A stretch of DNA of 64,000 bases from Thermodesulfovibrio sp. GTDB taxonomy: Bacteria > Nitrospirota > Thermodesulfovibrionia > Thermodesulfovibrionales > Thermodesulfovibrionaceae. Of the stretch, positions 17,768 to 27,290 are shown piece by piece. The first letter of the stretch is position 1. Each line of letters starts with the position of its first letter. A model generated the notes under the pieces. It saw only the letters and a program-made list of their open reading frames with translations, was not told the origin of the DNA and made no database searches. The stretch is from positions 186,001 to 250,000 of the forward strand of contig DYFF01000007.1 of assembly GCA_020725335.1 (NCBI GenBank), read 5' to 3'. A program made the position numbers and the translations under genes.

Positions 17768-18190
17768 ATGATTACAGCAAAAGTAAAATGGGCAGGTGAT
17801 ATGCAATTTATAGGTCAATCAGGTACAGGTCATGCAATGGTTATGGATGCAAATCCTGATTTTGGAGGATACGATTCTGGCATGAGGCCTATGGAATTAT
17901 TGCTCATAGGACTTGGAGGTTGTAGCGGTATGGACATAGTTTCAATTCTTAAAAAGAAAAAACAAGATATAAGAGGATTAGAAATAAAAGTTAATGCTCA
18001 ACAAGCTGAAAAATATCCCAAAAGATTAACAGAGATTTCAATAGAATTCATTGTAAAAGGCAAATCCCTCTCTGAAGAAGCGGTTAAAAGAGCAGTTGAG
18101 TTGTCAATGGAAAAATATTGTTCTGTTAAGGCAACGCTTGAACACTCAGCAAAGATTATTCACTCTTATAAAATTGAAAATGTAGATTAA
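17768..18190 (+). CDS. OsmC-family peroxiredoxin
   Basis: This 140-residue OsmC/Ohr-fold protein resembles the YhfA-type branch. GMRPMELLLIGLGGCSGMDIV contains the first conserved cysteine, and SMEKYCSVKATLEHSAKI holds the second, which together reduce organic peroxides in the family. The AGGAGG before the ATG is strong. The gene stands alone between divergent folK and convergent lpxC. Protection of an anaerobe from hydroperoxides is the family role; the substrate here is unknown. Confidence 0.88.
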   Translation: MITAKVKWAGDMQFIGQSGTGHAMVMDANPDFGGYDSGMRPMELLLIGLGGCSGMDIVSILKKKKQDIRGLEIKVNAQQAEKYPKRLTEISIEFIVKGKSLSEEAVKRAVELSMEKYCSVKATLEHSAKIIHSYKIENVD

Positions 18191-18218
18191 CTGCTAAAGA
18201 TTGCTTAAAAAATAATTT

Positions 18219-19097
18219 TTAAACTGTCTGAGGATTTAATTGAAAATTAAAGTAGGGTTCTTCCTGGAGTTCATAATATCCTGATTCAATTAATAATTTA
18301 ATAAATTTAATATGGGAAGTGTGACCTCCTTTTTCAAATATGAAATGACCCTGAAGAGGATAACCAATTAGAGATAAATCTCCAAGGGCATCAAGAATCT
18401 TATGTCTTACAAATTCATCCTTAAATCTTAAAGGACTACCAACAGTTCCTTTTTCATCCAAAACTACTGCATTTTCTAAGGAACCCCCTTTTGCAAAACC
18501 ATTTTTTAGAAGATACTGAATGTCCTTTAAAAATCCAAAGGTTCTTGCCGGAGCTATATCTTTTATGAAAGTTTGTTCATTTATTTCAAAAGATAAAAAC
18601 TGCTCCATTATTAAAGGATGTTCGTAAAAAATTTTATACCCTATTCTGAATCCTTTATGCGGCTTTGCAATTATTCTCACATGTGATTCTTCATAAATTA
18701 ATGGTTTGGTTATTTTCAATATAGGCATTGTTTTACTTTGTTTTGCTATACCTGCGTTAGTTATAGCATTTACAAAACCTAATGCACTTCCATCAAGCAC
18801 AGGAACCTCAGAACCGTCTATTTCAACTATAAGATTTGTTATACCGAAAACATAGATTGTTGCAAGAAGATGCTCAATAGTTCTTATTTTTACACCATCA
18901 ATACCTATAGTAGTAGCAAAGGATGTATCAACAATAAACGGGAGTTTTGCCTTAATAGATAAATCTTTATCTTTTCGGTAAAAGACTATTCCTGTGTCTC
19001 TTTGAGCTGGAATAAGTCTTATATTAATTTTTTTACCTGTATGAATTCCTATTCCAGATATTAAAATTTCTTTTTTAATTGTTTTTTGAAATGGCAT
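18219..19097 (-). CDS. lpxC: UDP-3-O-acyl-N-acetylglucosamine deacetylase
   Basis: LpxC performs the committed deacetylation in lipid A synthesis, which shows that the organism has an LPS outer membrane. The 292-residue protein carries the zinc ligands in TIEHLLATIYVFGI (His76), DEFVRHKILDALGDLSLIGYP and the general acid His in GGHTSHIKFIKLL. The N-terminal QKTIKKEILISGIGIHTGKK is typical. No ribosome site precedes the ATG; the 112-bp gap to tldD contains only AT-rich sequence. The gene is convergent with the OsmC gene. Confidence 0.96.
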   Translation of the reverse strand: MPFQKTIKKEILISGIGIHTGKKINIRLIPAQRDTGIVFYRKDKDLSIKAKLPFIVDTSFATTIGIDGVKIRTIEHLLATIYVFGITNLIVEIDGSEVPVLDGSALGFVNAITNAGIAKQSKTMPILKITKPLIYEESHVRIIAKPHKGFRIGYKIFYEHPLIMEQFLSFEINEQTFIKDIAPARTFGFLKDIQYLLKNGFAKGGSLENAVVLDEKGTVGSPLRFKDEFVRHKILDALGDLSLIGYPLQGHFIFEKGGHTSHIKFIKLLIESGYYELQEEPYFNFQLNPQTV

Positions 19098-19209
19098 AAT
19101 TAAAATTATTTATCAAATATGATGCCAAAGTAAAAGCTTGATAATTTAAGAAATTTTGAAAATATAATGTGTCATAATTACCACATGGGAAGAAAAAATA
19201 AAACAAAAG

Positions 19210-20574
19210 TTATGTTTGACCACCTACAACAATCTCTGGAATCCTAAGAGTAGGCATACCATCTGTAACAGGCACTCCCTGAGAATTTTTACCACAAGTG
19301 CCTATGGAGAATCCTAAATCATTTCCCACCATATCTATATTTTTAAGTATTTCCTGTCCGGTGCCAATCAGTAATGCTCCTCTAACTGGATCCCCTATTT
19401 CACCTTTTTCAATTGTATATCCTTCCTGAACCTCAAATACAAATTCGCCTGTAACAGTATTAACCTGTCCGCCACCCATCTTCTTTACAAAAAAACCCTG
19501 CTCAATAGAATGAATAATCTGTTCTGGAGAGTGATTTCCTGGTGCAATAAAAGTATTGCTCATACGAGGTATCGGATAGTATTCATAGGATTGTCTTCTA
19601 CCATTACCCGTAGAACTCTTACCCTCCTTTAAAGCATTGTATTTATCATAAAGATAATTGATAAGAATTCCTTTTTCAACCAATACAGTTCTATGAGAGG
19701 GTGTTCCTTCATCATCAAAAATATATGACCCTCTCATATTGGGAATCGTAGGATCATCAATTACTGTAATTAAATCAGATGCGACTTTTTCTCCAATTTT
19801 ATCTTTGTAAACAGATAAACCCTCATGAACGAGGTCTGCTTCAAGTCCATGTCCAATTGCCTCATGTATCATTGTTCCTCCAGCCTCTGATGAAATTACA
19901 ACAGGCATTCTTCCACCTTTAATTCTTTTTGCATTAAGCATCATAACTGCTCTTTTGGCAGCTTTTTTTGCTAAACCTTCATAATCACATTCATCAAATA
20001 TTTCAAATCCCTTTAATCCACCTGTTGCTTCATAACCTGTTTGAATAACTCCGTTCTCATATGCAATAACATGAATTAAAAAAAGGGTATAAATTCTTTC
20101 TTCATCAGTAAAATATCCATCTGAATTAGCTATCTTTATTTTTTGTTTGTAGTCAGCATATAAAACTTTTACCTGTTTTATATTTTCGCTTTCCTGCCAT
20201 GCTACTGCATTTGCTCTCTTTATAATTTTTATTTTATCTTTTAAATTTATCTGTTGAGGATCATTTTTTATGAAAAAATTTTTATCTACCTTTTGTTGAA
20301 TGAGTTTATTTAAATTAGTATTTTTCCCTAAAGAATTAGCATTTCTAAGAGAAAAGATTATCTCGTCTATACCCTTTTTCGTTAAATCATTTGTAAAGGC
20401 ATAATGAATTTTATTGTCCTTTATAAGTCTTACTCCTATTCCTTTCTCAAAAGTTGTTGAACATTTCTGAATTTTATTTTCTTCCATTTGAAACTGATTA
20501 ATGAGTCTTTCCTCAAAAAATATATCTACATAATCCCCTCTTATCTTATTTAATATATCAATGAAATAATCCAT
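19210..20574 (-). CDS. tldD: TldD metalloprotease
   Basis: The 454-residue TldD subunit of the TldD/TldE peptidase unfolds and degrades short or unstructured peptides, and matures microcins and some quinone peptides. The zinc-binding HEAIGHGLEAD lies in a GGTMIHEAIGHG context about mid-protein. The C-terminal half has the family's GGGQVNTVTGEFVFEVQEG and ALLIGTGQEILKNIDMVGNDL. AGGAGG precedes the ATG. No tldE/pmbA is found in the window. The gene follows the radical SAM gene by about 70 bp on the same strand. Confidence 0.94.
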   Translation of the reverse strand: MDYFIDILNKIRGDYVDIFFEERLINQFQMEENKIQKCSTTFEKGIGVRLIKDNKIHYAFTNDLTKKGIDEIIFSLRNANSLGKNTNLNKLIQQKVDKNFFIKNDPQQINLKDKIKIIKRANAVAWQESENIKQVKVLYADYKQKIKIANSDGYFTDEERIYTLFLIHVIAYENGVIQTGYEATGGLKGFEIFDECDYEGLAKKAAKRAVMMLNAKRIKGGRMPVVISSEAGGTMIHEAIGHGLEADLVHEGLSVYKDKIGEKVASDLITVIDDPTIPNMRGSYIFDDEGTPSHRTVLVEKGILINYLYDKYNALKEGKSSTGNGRRQSYEYYPIPRMSNTFIAPGNHSPEQIIHSIEQGFFVKKMGGGQVNTVTGEFVFEVQEGYTIEKGEIGDPVRGALLIGTGQEILKNIDMVGNDLGFSIGTCGKNSQGVPVTDGMPTLRIPEIVVGGQT

Positions 20575-20641
20575 CCTACCTCCTATTCATATAGATTAAT
20601 TTATCTTATCATACAAATAGCTAAAAGCAAGAACAGGAACT

Positions 20642-21847
20642 TTAATTTTGATAAATCAATTTTTCTGTATAAATTCTTTGTTTATGCCACTCTCCAAATA
20701 TATTCCTTGAATTATAAAGTTTGCTCAAATAATTAGTAAGTTCTCTTGAAAGTTTAGAAGGTTTTTTACTGTAAAGAGGAGTCCCTGGTAATGGCATAAA
20801 ATAGTGAGTATGAATTTTAACTGATATGTTATTTTTATTTCCTAAGTATGTTATTTTTTCCATAAAATTAATAGTATCTATCTGATCTTTTTCTGTTTCT
20901 TCAGGTAAGCCAAAAATGAAATCCACATTTACAGAAAATCCCATTTCTACTGCATTTCTAACTGCATTGTATACATCATCAACCGTGTGGCCTCTGTTTA
21001 TTTTTTCTAATATTTTTTCACTTCCTGATTGTGCACCTATAGTAATAGTTTTATTGAATATATAACCTTTTATTAAATCTAATGCATCTTTTGTTACATG
21101 TTCTGGTCTTAATTCTGAGGGAAAAGTTCCGAAAAATATTCTGATTGACTCGGAAATGCTTCTGATACTTTTAAGTAGAATTTCCACCTTTTTTAAATCT
21201 ATAGTTTTACCATCTTCAGAACCATAAGAAAGTGAATTTGGGGTAATAAATCTTAAATCTCTTTTCCCGCTTTTGAAGAATTTTTCTACATAAATAATAA
21301 TATTCTCTATACTTCTATGTCTTGGCTTTGTTCCAAATAAAAAACTTGTCTGACAAAACTTACATGCAAAAGGACAACCACGAGTTATCTCAATTGGAAA
21401 AAATCTGCTATATTTATCAGACCATGAAGGATATTTATCCATATCTACTTTTTCTGCTTTTATCACGCTATTTTTTATTTTAGTGGTTTTTAAATTAGAT
21501 ATTAATTCTGGAAAAGTCTTCTCCCCCTCTCCAACTATCACATAATCAAAGCCTAAACTGAGAGTATCCTCCGGCGCACCTGATGGATGGGGTCCTCCAG
21601 CAATTAATACTGCCTCAGGGTAAATCTCTCTAACTCTTTTTATAGATTCTTTGATCGCAAACAATTGAGGAGTACAAAAAGAATAACAGAATACTGATAA
21701 ATCACTTTCATTCTTAATAATTCTTTTAGAATCTAAATTAAAAATTTCAAATTCGAATTTATCAAGTAATCCTTTATTTTCTAAAGCTGCAATAAGTGAG
21801 TTGATACTATATCTATTATATTTTGTCTCATTAAAGAAGATTTTCAT
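20642..21847 (-). CDS. B12-binding domain/radical SAM protein
   Basis: The 401-residue protein has an N-terminal cobalamin-binding-like Rossmann region (about 1-115, with GGPHPSGAPEDTLSLGFDYV and GEGEKTFPEL). A radical SAM core follows, with the cluster motif CPFACKFC (C158, C162, C165). It resembles the MJ1487-type family of uncharacterised B12/radical SAM enzymes. The classic DxHxxG cobalamin ligand is not evident. The start overlaps the end of recN by 4 bp, so it is in the recN operon. The substrate is unknown; methylation or C-C bond chemistry is typical of the superfamily. Confidence 0.82.
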   Translation of the reverse strand: MKIFFNETKYNRYSINSLIAALENKGLLDKFEFEIFNLDSKRIIKNESDLSVFCYSFCTPQLFAIKESIKRVREIYPEAVLIAGGPHPSGAPEDTLSLGFDYVIVGEGEKTFPELISNLKTTKIKNSVIKAEKVDMDKYPSWSDKYSRFFPIEITRGCPFACKFCQTSFLFGTKPRHRSIENIIIYVEKFFKSGKRDLRFITPNSLSYGSEDGKTIDLKKVEILLKSIRSISESIRIFFGTFPSELRPEHVTKDALDLIKGYIFNKTITIGAQSGSEKILEKINRGHTVDDVYNAVRNAVEMGFSVNVDFIFGLPEETEKDQIDTINFMEKITYLGNKNNISVKIHTHYFMPLPGTPLYSKKPSKLSRELTNYLSKLYNSRNIFGEWHKQRIYTEKLIYQN

Positions 21848-23478
21848 TTATTTTCAAGGAGTTCTTTAGCATGAAAAAGTGAACTTTCTGTAATACGACC
21901 ACTTAGCATTCTGGCAATTTCTTCCTTTCTTGCCTTCCCTGATAAGACAGCAATGGTTACTTTAGTTTTTTTATCTTCAATTACCTTATCTACTTTCAAA
22001 TGATGATCAGCTAAAACAGCTATTTGTGGTAGATGAGTAATACACAATACTTGATGATAAGTTGCTAAATCTTTAAGCCTTTTGCCAACATTTTCTGCTA
22101 CTGTGCCTCCGATTCCTGAATCTATCTCGTCAAATATCAACGTCATAGATTTTAATCCCTTCTTAGCCACTTTAAGTTCTACACATTTTAATGCAAGCAT
22201 TAATCTTGAAAGTTCACCACCTGATGCGACTTTATTTAGTGGTCTTGGTGGTTCTCCTGGATTGGCTGAAAAATAAAACTCCACATCATCTATTCCCTCA
22301 GCACAGATAGGACGACTATTTATAAATATAGTAAATTGAGGATTAGAAAAACCTAAAAATTTGAGCTCTTTTATTATTTCTTCTTCCAATTCCTTAGATT
22401 TTTCTTTTCTCTTATCAGAAATAATTTTAGATAATTCGTAGATTGTTGTATAAATGTTCTCTAATTCCTTTTCTTTTTTATTAATTTCCTCTTCAGTAAA
22501 AGATAGGGATTGTATTTTGTTTTCAAGTTCACTTGCATACTGTAAAATTTCCTTTATGGAGTTTCCGTACTTATTTTTAATCCTGTTAATTAAAGAGAGT
22601 CTTTGTTCTACCTTATCTAATGCATTTGGATCTAATTCGTAGGATTCTTTTAGCTTTCTTAATAAATATATAGCTTCTTCAATGTTAGCATAGGCATTAT
22701 CTATAAATGAGCTTATATCTATTGCTTTTGAATCGAATTTTGACAGAGAATCTAAATTTGTTCTTATTTTTGAAAGCATCGAATATACAGAATTTTTTTC
22801 TTCATATAGGAAGTTAAAAGTCTCTTCAGCAAGTTCTTTTAGTCTAAAAATATTCTTCAAAATGTTGCGTTGCTCATTTAACTCTTTTTCTTCTTCCTCA
22901 TTTAATTTAGCATTTCTTATCTCTTCAAGCTGATACTGATAAAGTTCAAGTCTTTGTTTATTAATTTCAAATTCTCTCTTTAAGTTATCTAATTCCTCTT
23001 TTAAGTTTTGATATTTTTCATATCGTAATTTTAATTGTTCAACTTCTTCCATTAGCCCTGCCATAGTATCTAAAAAAACTATATGATTTTCCTTTTTCAA
23101 AAGATAAGTATGTTCATGTTGTCCATGAATATTTATAAATTGAGATGTAAATTTTACAAAACTTTGAATTGTATAAGTTGAATCGTTTATATAGGCTCTA
23201 TTTTTACCTTGAATATTTAAAATCCGTTTTAAAATAATTATTTCTTCCTTATCCTGCAAATCTTCATCAGTTAAAATTACTTCAATTATAGAGTCTGTTT
23301 TTCCGTGTTTTATAAAATCAATAGAAGAGACTTTTTCTTTAAGTAGTACTCCTAACGCATCTACTATAATTGATTTACCTGCTCCTGTCTCTCCTGTAAG
23401 GACATTAAATCCCCTTTTTAGAGGAATATTAAGATTATCTATTATTGCAAAATCTTTAATTCTTAATTCTTCAATCAT
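21844..23478 (-). CDS. recN: DNA repair protein RecN
   Basis: RecN is an SMC-like ATPase that acts at double-strand breaks. The 544-residue protein has the N-terminal IEELRIKDFAIIDNL and Walker A LTGETGAGKSIIVDALG. A long coiled-coil region spans about 150-370. The C-terminal half has ABC signature GGELSRLMLALK, Walker B TLIFDEIDSGIGG and the LCITHLPQIAVLADHH H-loop. Four-base overlaps link it to dapA upstream and the radical SAM gene downstream. Confidence 0.96.
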   Translation of the reverse strand: MIEELRIKDFAIIDNLNIPLKRGFNVLTGETGAGKSIIVDALGVLLKEKVSSIDFIKHGKTDSIIEVILTDEDLQDKEEIIILKRILNIQGKNRAYINDSTYTIQSFVKFTSQFINIHGQHEHTYLLKKENHIVFLDTMAGLMEEVEQLKLRYEKYQNLKEELDNLKREFEINKQRLELYQYQLEEIRNAKLNEEEEKELNEQRNILKNIFRLKELAEETFNFLYEEKNSVYSMLSKIRTNLDSLSKFDSKAIDISSFIDNAYANIEEAIYLLRKLKESYELDPNALDKVEQRLSLINRIKNKYGNSIKEILQYASELENKIQSLSFTEEEINKKEKELENIYTTIYELSKIISDKRKEKSKELEEEIIKELKFLGFSNPQFTIFINSRPICAEGIDDVEFYFSANPGEPPRPLNKVASGGELSRLMLALKCVELKVAKKGLKSMTLIFDEIDSGIGGTVAENVGKRLKDLATYHQVLCITHLPQIAVLADHHLKVDKVIEDKKTKVTIAVLSGKARKEEIARMLSGRITESSLFHAKELLENK

Positions 23479-24350
23479 TTAATAATGCCAGAATTACGTA
23501 AAACCTCCGCAAGTTTTTCTTTATTTGCTTGAGACATTTCACAAAGAGGTAATCTAAATTCTTCCTTTATTTTTCCCATCATTGCAAGAGCAGTTTTTAC
23601 AGGTATTGGATTTGTCTCGATGAACATAGCCTTGTTAATTGGTTCAAGTTTGAAATGAATTTCTCTTGCCTTTTGTATATCACCTTTCTCCCAGAAATTA
23701 AAAAGATTTGCTACATCTTTTGGACATATATTTGCCGTAACGGAAATAAATCCTTTTCCTCCAAGTGCTAATAAAGTAAGATTAGTAAAATCATCACCTG
23801 ATATTACTGCAAAATCTTTTCCGCAAAGTCTAATAAGTTCACTAACCTGCTTCATATCACCAGTGGCTTCTTTTATTCCTACTATTCTTGGATGTTCAGC
23901 AAGTCTGGCAACAGTCTGTGGTAACATATTTAGAGAAGTTCTACCTGGAACGTTGTAAAGAATAATAGGTAACCCTGTTTTATCAGCAATTTCTTTGAAA
24001 TGTCTATAAAGTCCCTCTTGTGTAGGCTTATTATAATAAGGAGTCACAGATAAAACAGCATCAGCACCTAATTGTTCAGCTTTTTTAGTTATCATGATAG
24101 CTTCATCAGTAGAATTTGAACCAGTACCTGCTATAACAGGGATCCTTTTGTTTACAACTTTTACAGCAATTTCAATTACTCTATAATGTTCCTCATAATC
24201 AAGAGTTGAAGCTTCTCCAGTTGTTCCGCAAGGTACTATTGCATGAGTTCCTTCTTTTATATGCCATTCTATAAGCTGTTCAAGAGCCTTCTCATCCAAC
24301 TTCCCTTTTTTAAAGGGTGTAACTATTGCCACCATTGAACCTTTAAACAT
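23475..24350 (-). CDS. dapA: 4-hydroxy-tetrahydrodipicolinate synthase
   Basis: DapA condenses pyruvate with aspartate semialdehyde in lysine/diaminopimelate synthesis. The 291-residue TIM-barrel protein has PCGTTGEASTLDYEEH, YYNKPTQEGLYRHF, the catalytic Tyr in PIILYNVPGRTSLN and the Schiff-base lysine in IVGIKEATGDM. It is the first gene of dapA-recN-radical SAM-tldD. AGGAGG precedes the ATG, and an extended -10 TGG-TATAAT lies at 24387-24379 on the minus strand. dapB is encoded at 45542, far from here. Confidence 0.96.
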   Translation of the reverse strand: MFKGSMVAIVTPFKKGKLDEKALEQLIEWHIKEGTHAIVPCGTTGEASTLDYEEHYRVIEIAVKVVNKRIPVIAGTGSNSTDEAIMITKKAEQLGADAVLSVTPYYNKPTQEGLYRHFKEIADKTGLPIILYNVPGRTSLNMLPQTVARLAEHPRIVGIKEATGDMKQVSELIRLCGKDFAVISGDDFTNLTLLALGGKGFISVTANICPKDVANLFNFWEKGDIQKAREIHFKLEPINKAMFIETNPIPVKTALAMMGKIKEEFRLPLCEMSQANKEKLAEVLRNSGIIK

Positions 24351-24378
24351 TTTTAACCTCCTAAAAAGTTTTTATGAA

Positions 24379-24387
24379 ATTATACCA
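24379..24387 (-). promoter_or_regulatory. Extended -10 promoter of dapA
   Basis: Minus-strand TGGTATAAT (24387-24379) is a perfect extended -10 element 28 bases before the dapA ATG. No convincing -35 hexamer lies 16-18 bases upstream, as expected for an extended -10 promoter. The leader contains AGGAGG. Confidence 0.6.
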
Positions 24388-24463
24388 TAAGAAAGCAAAC
24401 ATTTATTAAATATTAATTTGAGGTGATTTTAGTAATGTGAAAGTTTTTTGTTAAACTTTAATA

Positions 24464-25237
24464 ATGAAAAATATCAGATTCTATTTTGATAAAGCTTCAA
24501 AAACCTATGAACAAGCTGGAGCAATACAAAAGAAAGTTGCAAATTATCTGTTAAATATGATTCCATCAGATTTTTATCAAAAAGTTGTTGAAATCGGAAG
24601 CGGTGGAGGATTCCTTACAAAAAATCTTATAAATAAGATATCTTTCGAAAAATATATAAACATTGATATTTCCTTTGGTTTATTAAAAAAACTAAAAGAG
24701 AGTCTTCTAAATAAGTGTATTTACATAAATGCTCAAGCTGAAAATATACCCCTAAAATTAGATTCTGTTGATCTTCTAATTAGTTCCTCTTCTTTACATT
24801 GGCTTGAAGACAGTGAGAATAATTTCTTAGATATTCTAAAATTAATTAAGAAAAATGGAAGATTTTATTTTTCAATTTTCTTATCTAATACTCTCATTGA
24901 ACTTCAGGAAGTATCCAAAATAACTGGTTTTGGCTCTTTTTATCCTTTAAAATCTTCGTTTTTCTATGTAAACCTTTTAAATTCTATACAAGATATAAAA
25001 TATTCATATTCAACTAAAATATTCATAGAAAATTTTTCCTCAGTAAAAGATTTACTAAATTCTCATAAATTAACAGGTACAAATTTCACTAAGAATAAAA
25101 AATTTTCTGGTAAGAATTCCTATAATAAATTCTGCGAGATTTATCAAAAATTATATGGAAATGGAGAAGGTATATATGCCACCTATGAGGTTTTATTTAT
25201 AGAAGGTCAAAAAATATCTCTCTCTCATCAAGACTGA
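24464..25237 (+). CDS. BioC-like malonyl-ACP O-methyltransferase
   Basis: The 257-residue class I SAM methyltransferase has motif I VVEIGSGGGFLT, LINIDIS-type motif II (YINIDISFGLL), and DLLISSSSLHWLED as the post-II segment. The start FYFDKASKTYEQAGAIQKKVA is very like BioC, which methylates malonyl-ACP to begin pimelate synthesis for biotin. No other bio gene is nearby, so the name is a family-level assignment. The ATG at 24464 has no Shine-Dalgarno. The codons are noticeably AT-rich. The 3' end overlaps the convergent rnr by 41 bp. Confidence 0.78.
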   Translation: MKNIRFYFDKASKTYEQAGAIQKKVANYLLNMIPSDFYQKVVEIGSGGGFLTKNLINKISFEKYINIDISFGLLKKLKESLLNKCIYINAQAENIPLKLDSVDLLISSSSLHWLEDSENNFLDILKLIKKNGRFYFSIFLSNTLIELQEVSKITGFGSFYPLKSSFFYVNLLNSIQDIKYSYSTKIFIENFSSVKDLLNSHKLTGTNFTKNKKFSGKNSYNKFCEIYQKLYGNGEGIYATYEVLFIEGQKISLSHQD

Positions 25238-27284
25238 CTTTTGATACTTTGACCCTAAGAGATGTCCCGATTGTAAACTTTCTTTTTCTCTTAAGTCCTA
25301 AAAGGCAATATCTTTTTTCATCAAATTGATAAAAGTCATCTGTCATATGTGATAAATGAAGAAATCCCTCAATGAAGAAATCTTCAAGTCTAACTCTTAA
25401 ACCTTCTGGAGTAACCATGGTAACCTTTCCAATAAATTCTTCTCCTATTTTATCCTTCATAAACCAAACTCTCATTATCTGCAAGGAATCTCTTTCTATG
25501 CTATCAGCCCTTCTTTCCATTCGTGAACTATGAATTGCAATATCTGGTAGAATTTCCTCTAATATTTTTAATCTTTCTTTTGAAAGCTTTCTTCTGAGTA
25601 AAAATTCCTTTATTATCCGATGAACAATGAGGTCTGGATATCTTCTTATTGGAGATGTGAAGTGGGTATAGCATTCTGAAGCAAGACCAAAATGTCCAAC
25701 ATTTTCTGGGCTATATCTTGCTTGTTTTAAGCTTCTAAGAATCAAATAATTGACTATCTCTTCATAATCTGTTCCTTTAATTAATTCTATAAACTCTGGG
25801 AATTGTTTAGGTTTTAAATCTTCTTTGAGTACTCCTAAATTTTTTACTATCCTTGTAAGATAATGAAGTTTATTTTGTTCTGGTTCCTCATGTACTCTGT
25901 AAAGAGAGGGAATCTTATTGGAATATAGAAATTCTGCTACAGCCTCATTTGCAGCAATCATAAATTCTTCAATGATGAAATGGGCAATATTTCTTTCTGC
26001 TCGAATAATTGCTTGAGGATCCCCTTTTATATCCAAAAGTATCTCAGGTTCAGGAAGATCAAAATCCAAGCTGCCTCTTGCTTTTCTTTTATTTTTTAAA
26101 AGTTCGCATAATTCAGCCATTTTTTCAAAATGAGAGACTAAATTTTTATATTTTTTAATTTCATTCTTGTCTTTGTCTACTAAAATCCTACTTACCGAGG
26201 TATATGTCATTCTTTCAATAGTTTGTATTATACTTGGATAAAAATTCGTCTCTTTTATATCGCCTGAATTGGAAAAATGCATCTCTACAGTAAATGTGAG
26301 TCTTGGTGTTCGAGGGAGTAAACTACAAATATTTTCACTTAATTCTGGAGGAAGCATAGGAATGACCCTATCAGGTAAGTAAACACTTGTACCCCTCTGT
26401 CTGGCTTCTAAATCAAGAGAAGAATCCCATTTAACATAGTGACTTACATCAGCTATATGAACCCAAAGAATAAAACCTTTACGAGTTTTCTTTATTGATA
26501 CAGCATCATCAAAGTCCTTGGCAGATTCCCCGTCGATTGTTACAGTAATAAGACCCTTTAAGTCTAACCTTTTGAGTAAATCCTTTTTTGATATTGTTCT
26601 TTCAGAAATCTCCTTTGCTTCTGATACCACTCCTTGAGGAAATTTCTTCGGAAGGTCATACTCGTATATGAGAATATTTATATCATCTTTTGGGGACTGA
26701 GGTTTTTCAAAAATTTTTATTGTTTTTGCTATAAGTGGATTGTTACCTTTTTGATACTTAACAATCTCAGCTAATACTATATCTCCTTGTTTAACACCTT
26801 TAGATTCTGGAGTCAAAATGATCTGCTGTTGAATAAATTTTTTCCTTGGTATCAAATAAAAAATATGACCTGACTTTTCAACAACACCAACAATTTTTCT
26901 TATTGCCCTTTCAAGTATTCTTATTATCGTTCCTTCACGTCTTCTTCGATGCTCTAATCTTGCAATAACTCTATCTCCATGCATTGCTCCCATAGTAGCA
27001 TGTGGAGGTATGAATATATCTGTTTCCTTCGGAGAATCTGGAATTACAAAGCCATATCCTTCTTTGTGAGCTTCAAAATAGCCAGCAACTAATTTTGCCT
27101 CTCTAACAGGAAGATAAAATCCTTTTCTATTTCTGATTATGCTGCCTTCTTCAATTAAATCCCTTAGAATTTTTTTTAGTTTCTTCTTTGCAGAAGATTT
27201 TAAATTAAAACTATCTGATATTTCTCTAAAGCTCAGGGGTTTAGCTGATTTTTTAATAAAATCCAAAATATATTCTGGTTTCAA
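25197..27284 (-). CDS. rnr: Ribonuclease R
   Basis: RNase R is a processive 3'-5' exoribonuclease able to pass through structured RNA. The 695-residue protein has an N-terminal winged-helix domain (about 1-60), cold-shock/OB domains (VAGYFEAHKEGYGFV, IFIPPHATMGAMHGD), the RNB catalytic core with TIDGESAKDFDDAVSI (catalytic aspartates) and HYVKWDSSLDLEARQRGTSV, and a C-terminal S1 domain. The lysine-rich tail of some homologues is absent. It ends the argG-to-rnr run, 6 bp after the rodZ-like gene. Confidence 0.95.
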   Translation of the reverse strand: MKPEYILDFIKKSAKPLSFREISDSFNLKSSAKKKLKKILRDLIEEGSIIRNRKGFYLPVREAKLVAGYFEAHKEGYGFVIPDSPKETDIFIPPHATMGAMHGDRVIARLEHRRRREGTIIRILERAIRKIVGVVEKSGHIFYLIPRKKFIQQQIILTPESKGVKQGDIVLAEIVKYQKGNNPLIAKTIKIFEKPQSPKDDINILIYEYDLPKKFPQGVVSEAKEISERTISKKDLLKRLDLKGLITVTIDGESAKDFDDAVSIKKTRKGFILWVHIADVSHYVKWDSSLDLEARQRGTSVYLPDRVIPMLPPELSENICSLLPRTPRLTFTVEMHFSNSGDIKETNFYPSIIQTIERMTYTSVSRILVDKDKNEIKKYKNLVSHFEKMAELCELLKNKRKARGSLDFDLPEPEILLDIKGDPQAIIRAERNIAHFIIEEFMIAANEAVAEFLYSNKIPSLYRVHEEPEQNKLHYLTRIVKNLGVLKEDLKPKQFPEFIELIKGTDYEEIVNYLILRSLKQARYSPENVGHFGLASECYTHFTSPIRRYPDLIVHRIIKEFLLRRKLSKERLKILEEILPDIAIHSSRMERRADSIERDSLQIMRVWFMKDKIGEEFIGKVTMVTPEGLRVRLEDFFIEGFLHLSHMTDDFYQFDEKRYCLLGLKRKRKFTIGTSLRVKVSKVSLDEREIFFDLL

Positions 27285-27290
27285 TCTTAC

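Noticed and set aside
24420-24441. ATG-TGA minimal reading frame after GAGGTGAT upstream of the bioC-like gene
   Set aside because: It is a single start-stop pair in AT-rich sequence; without conservation it cannot be told from chance.
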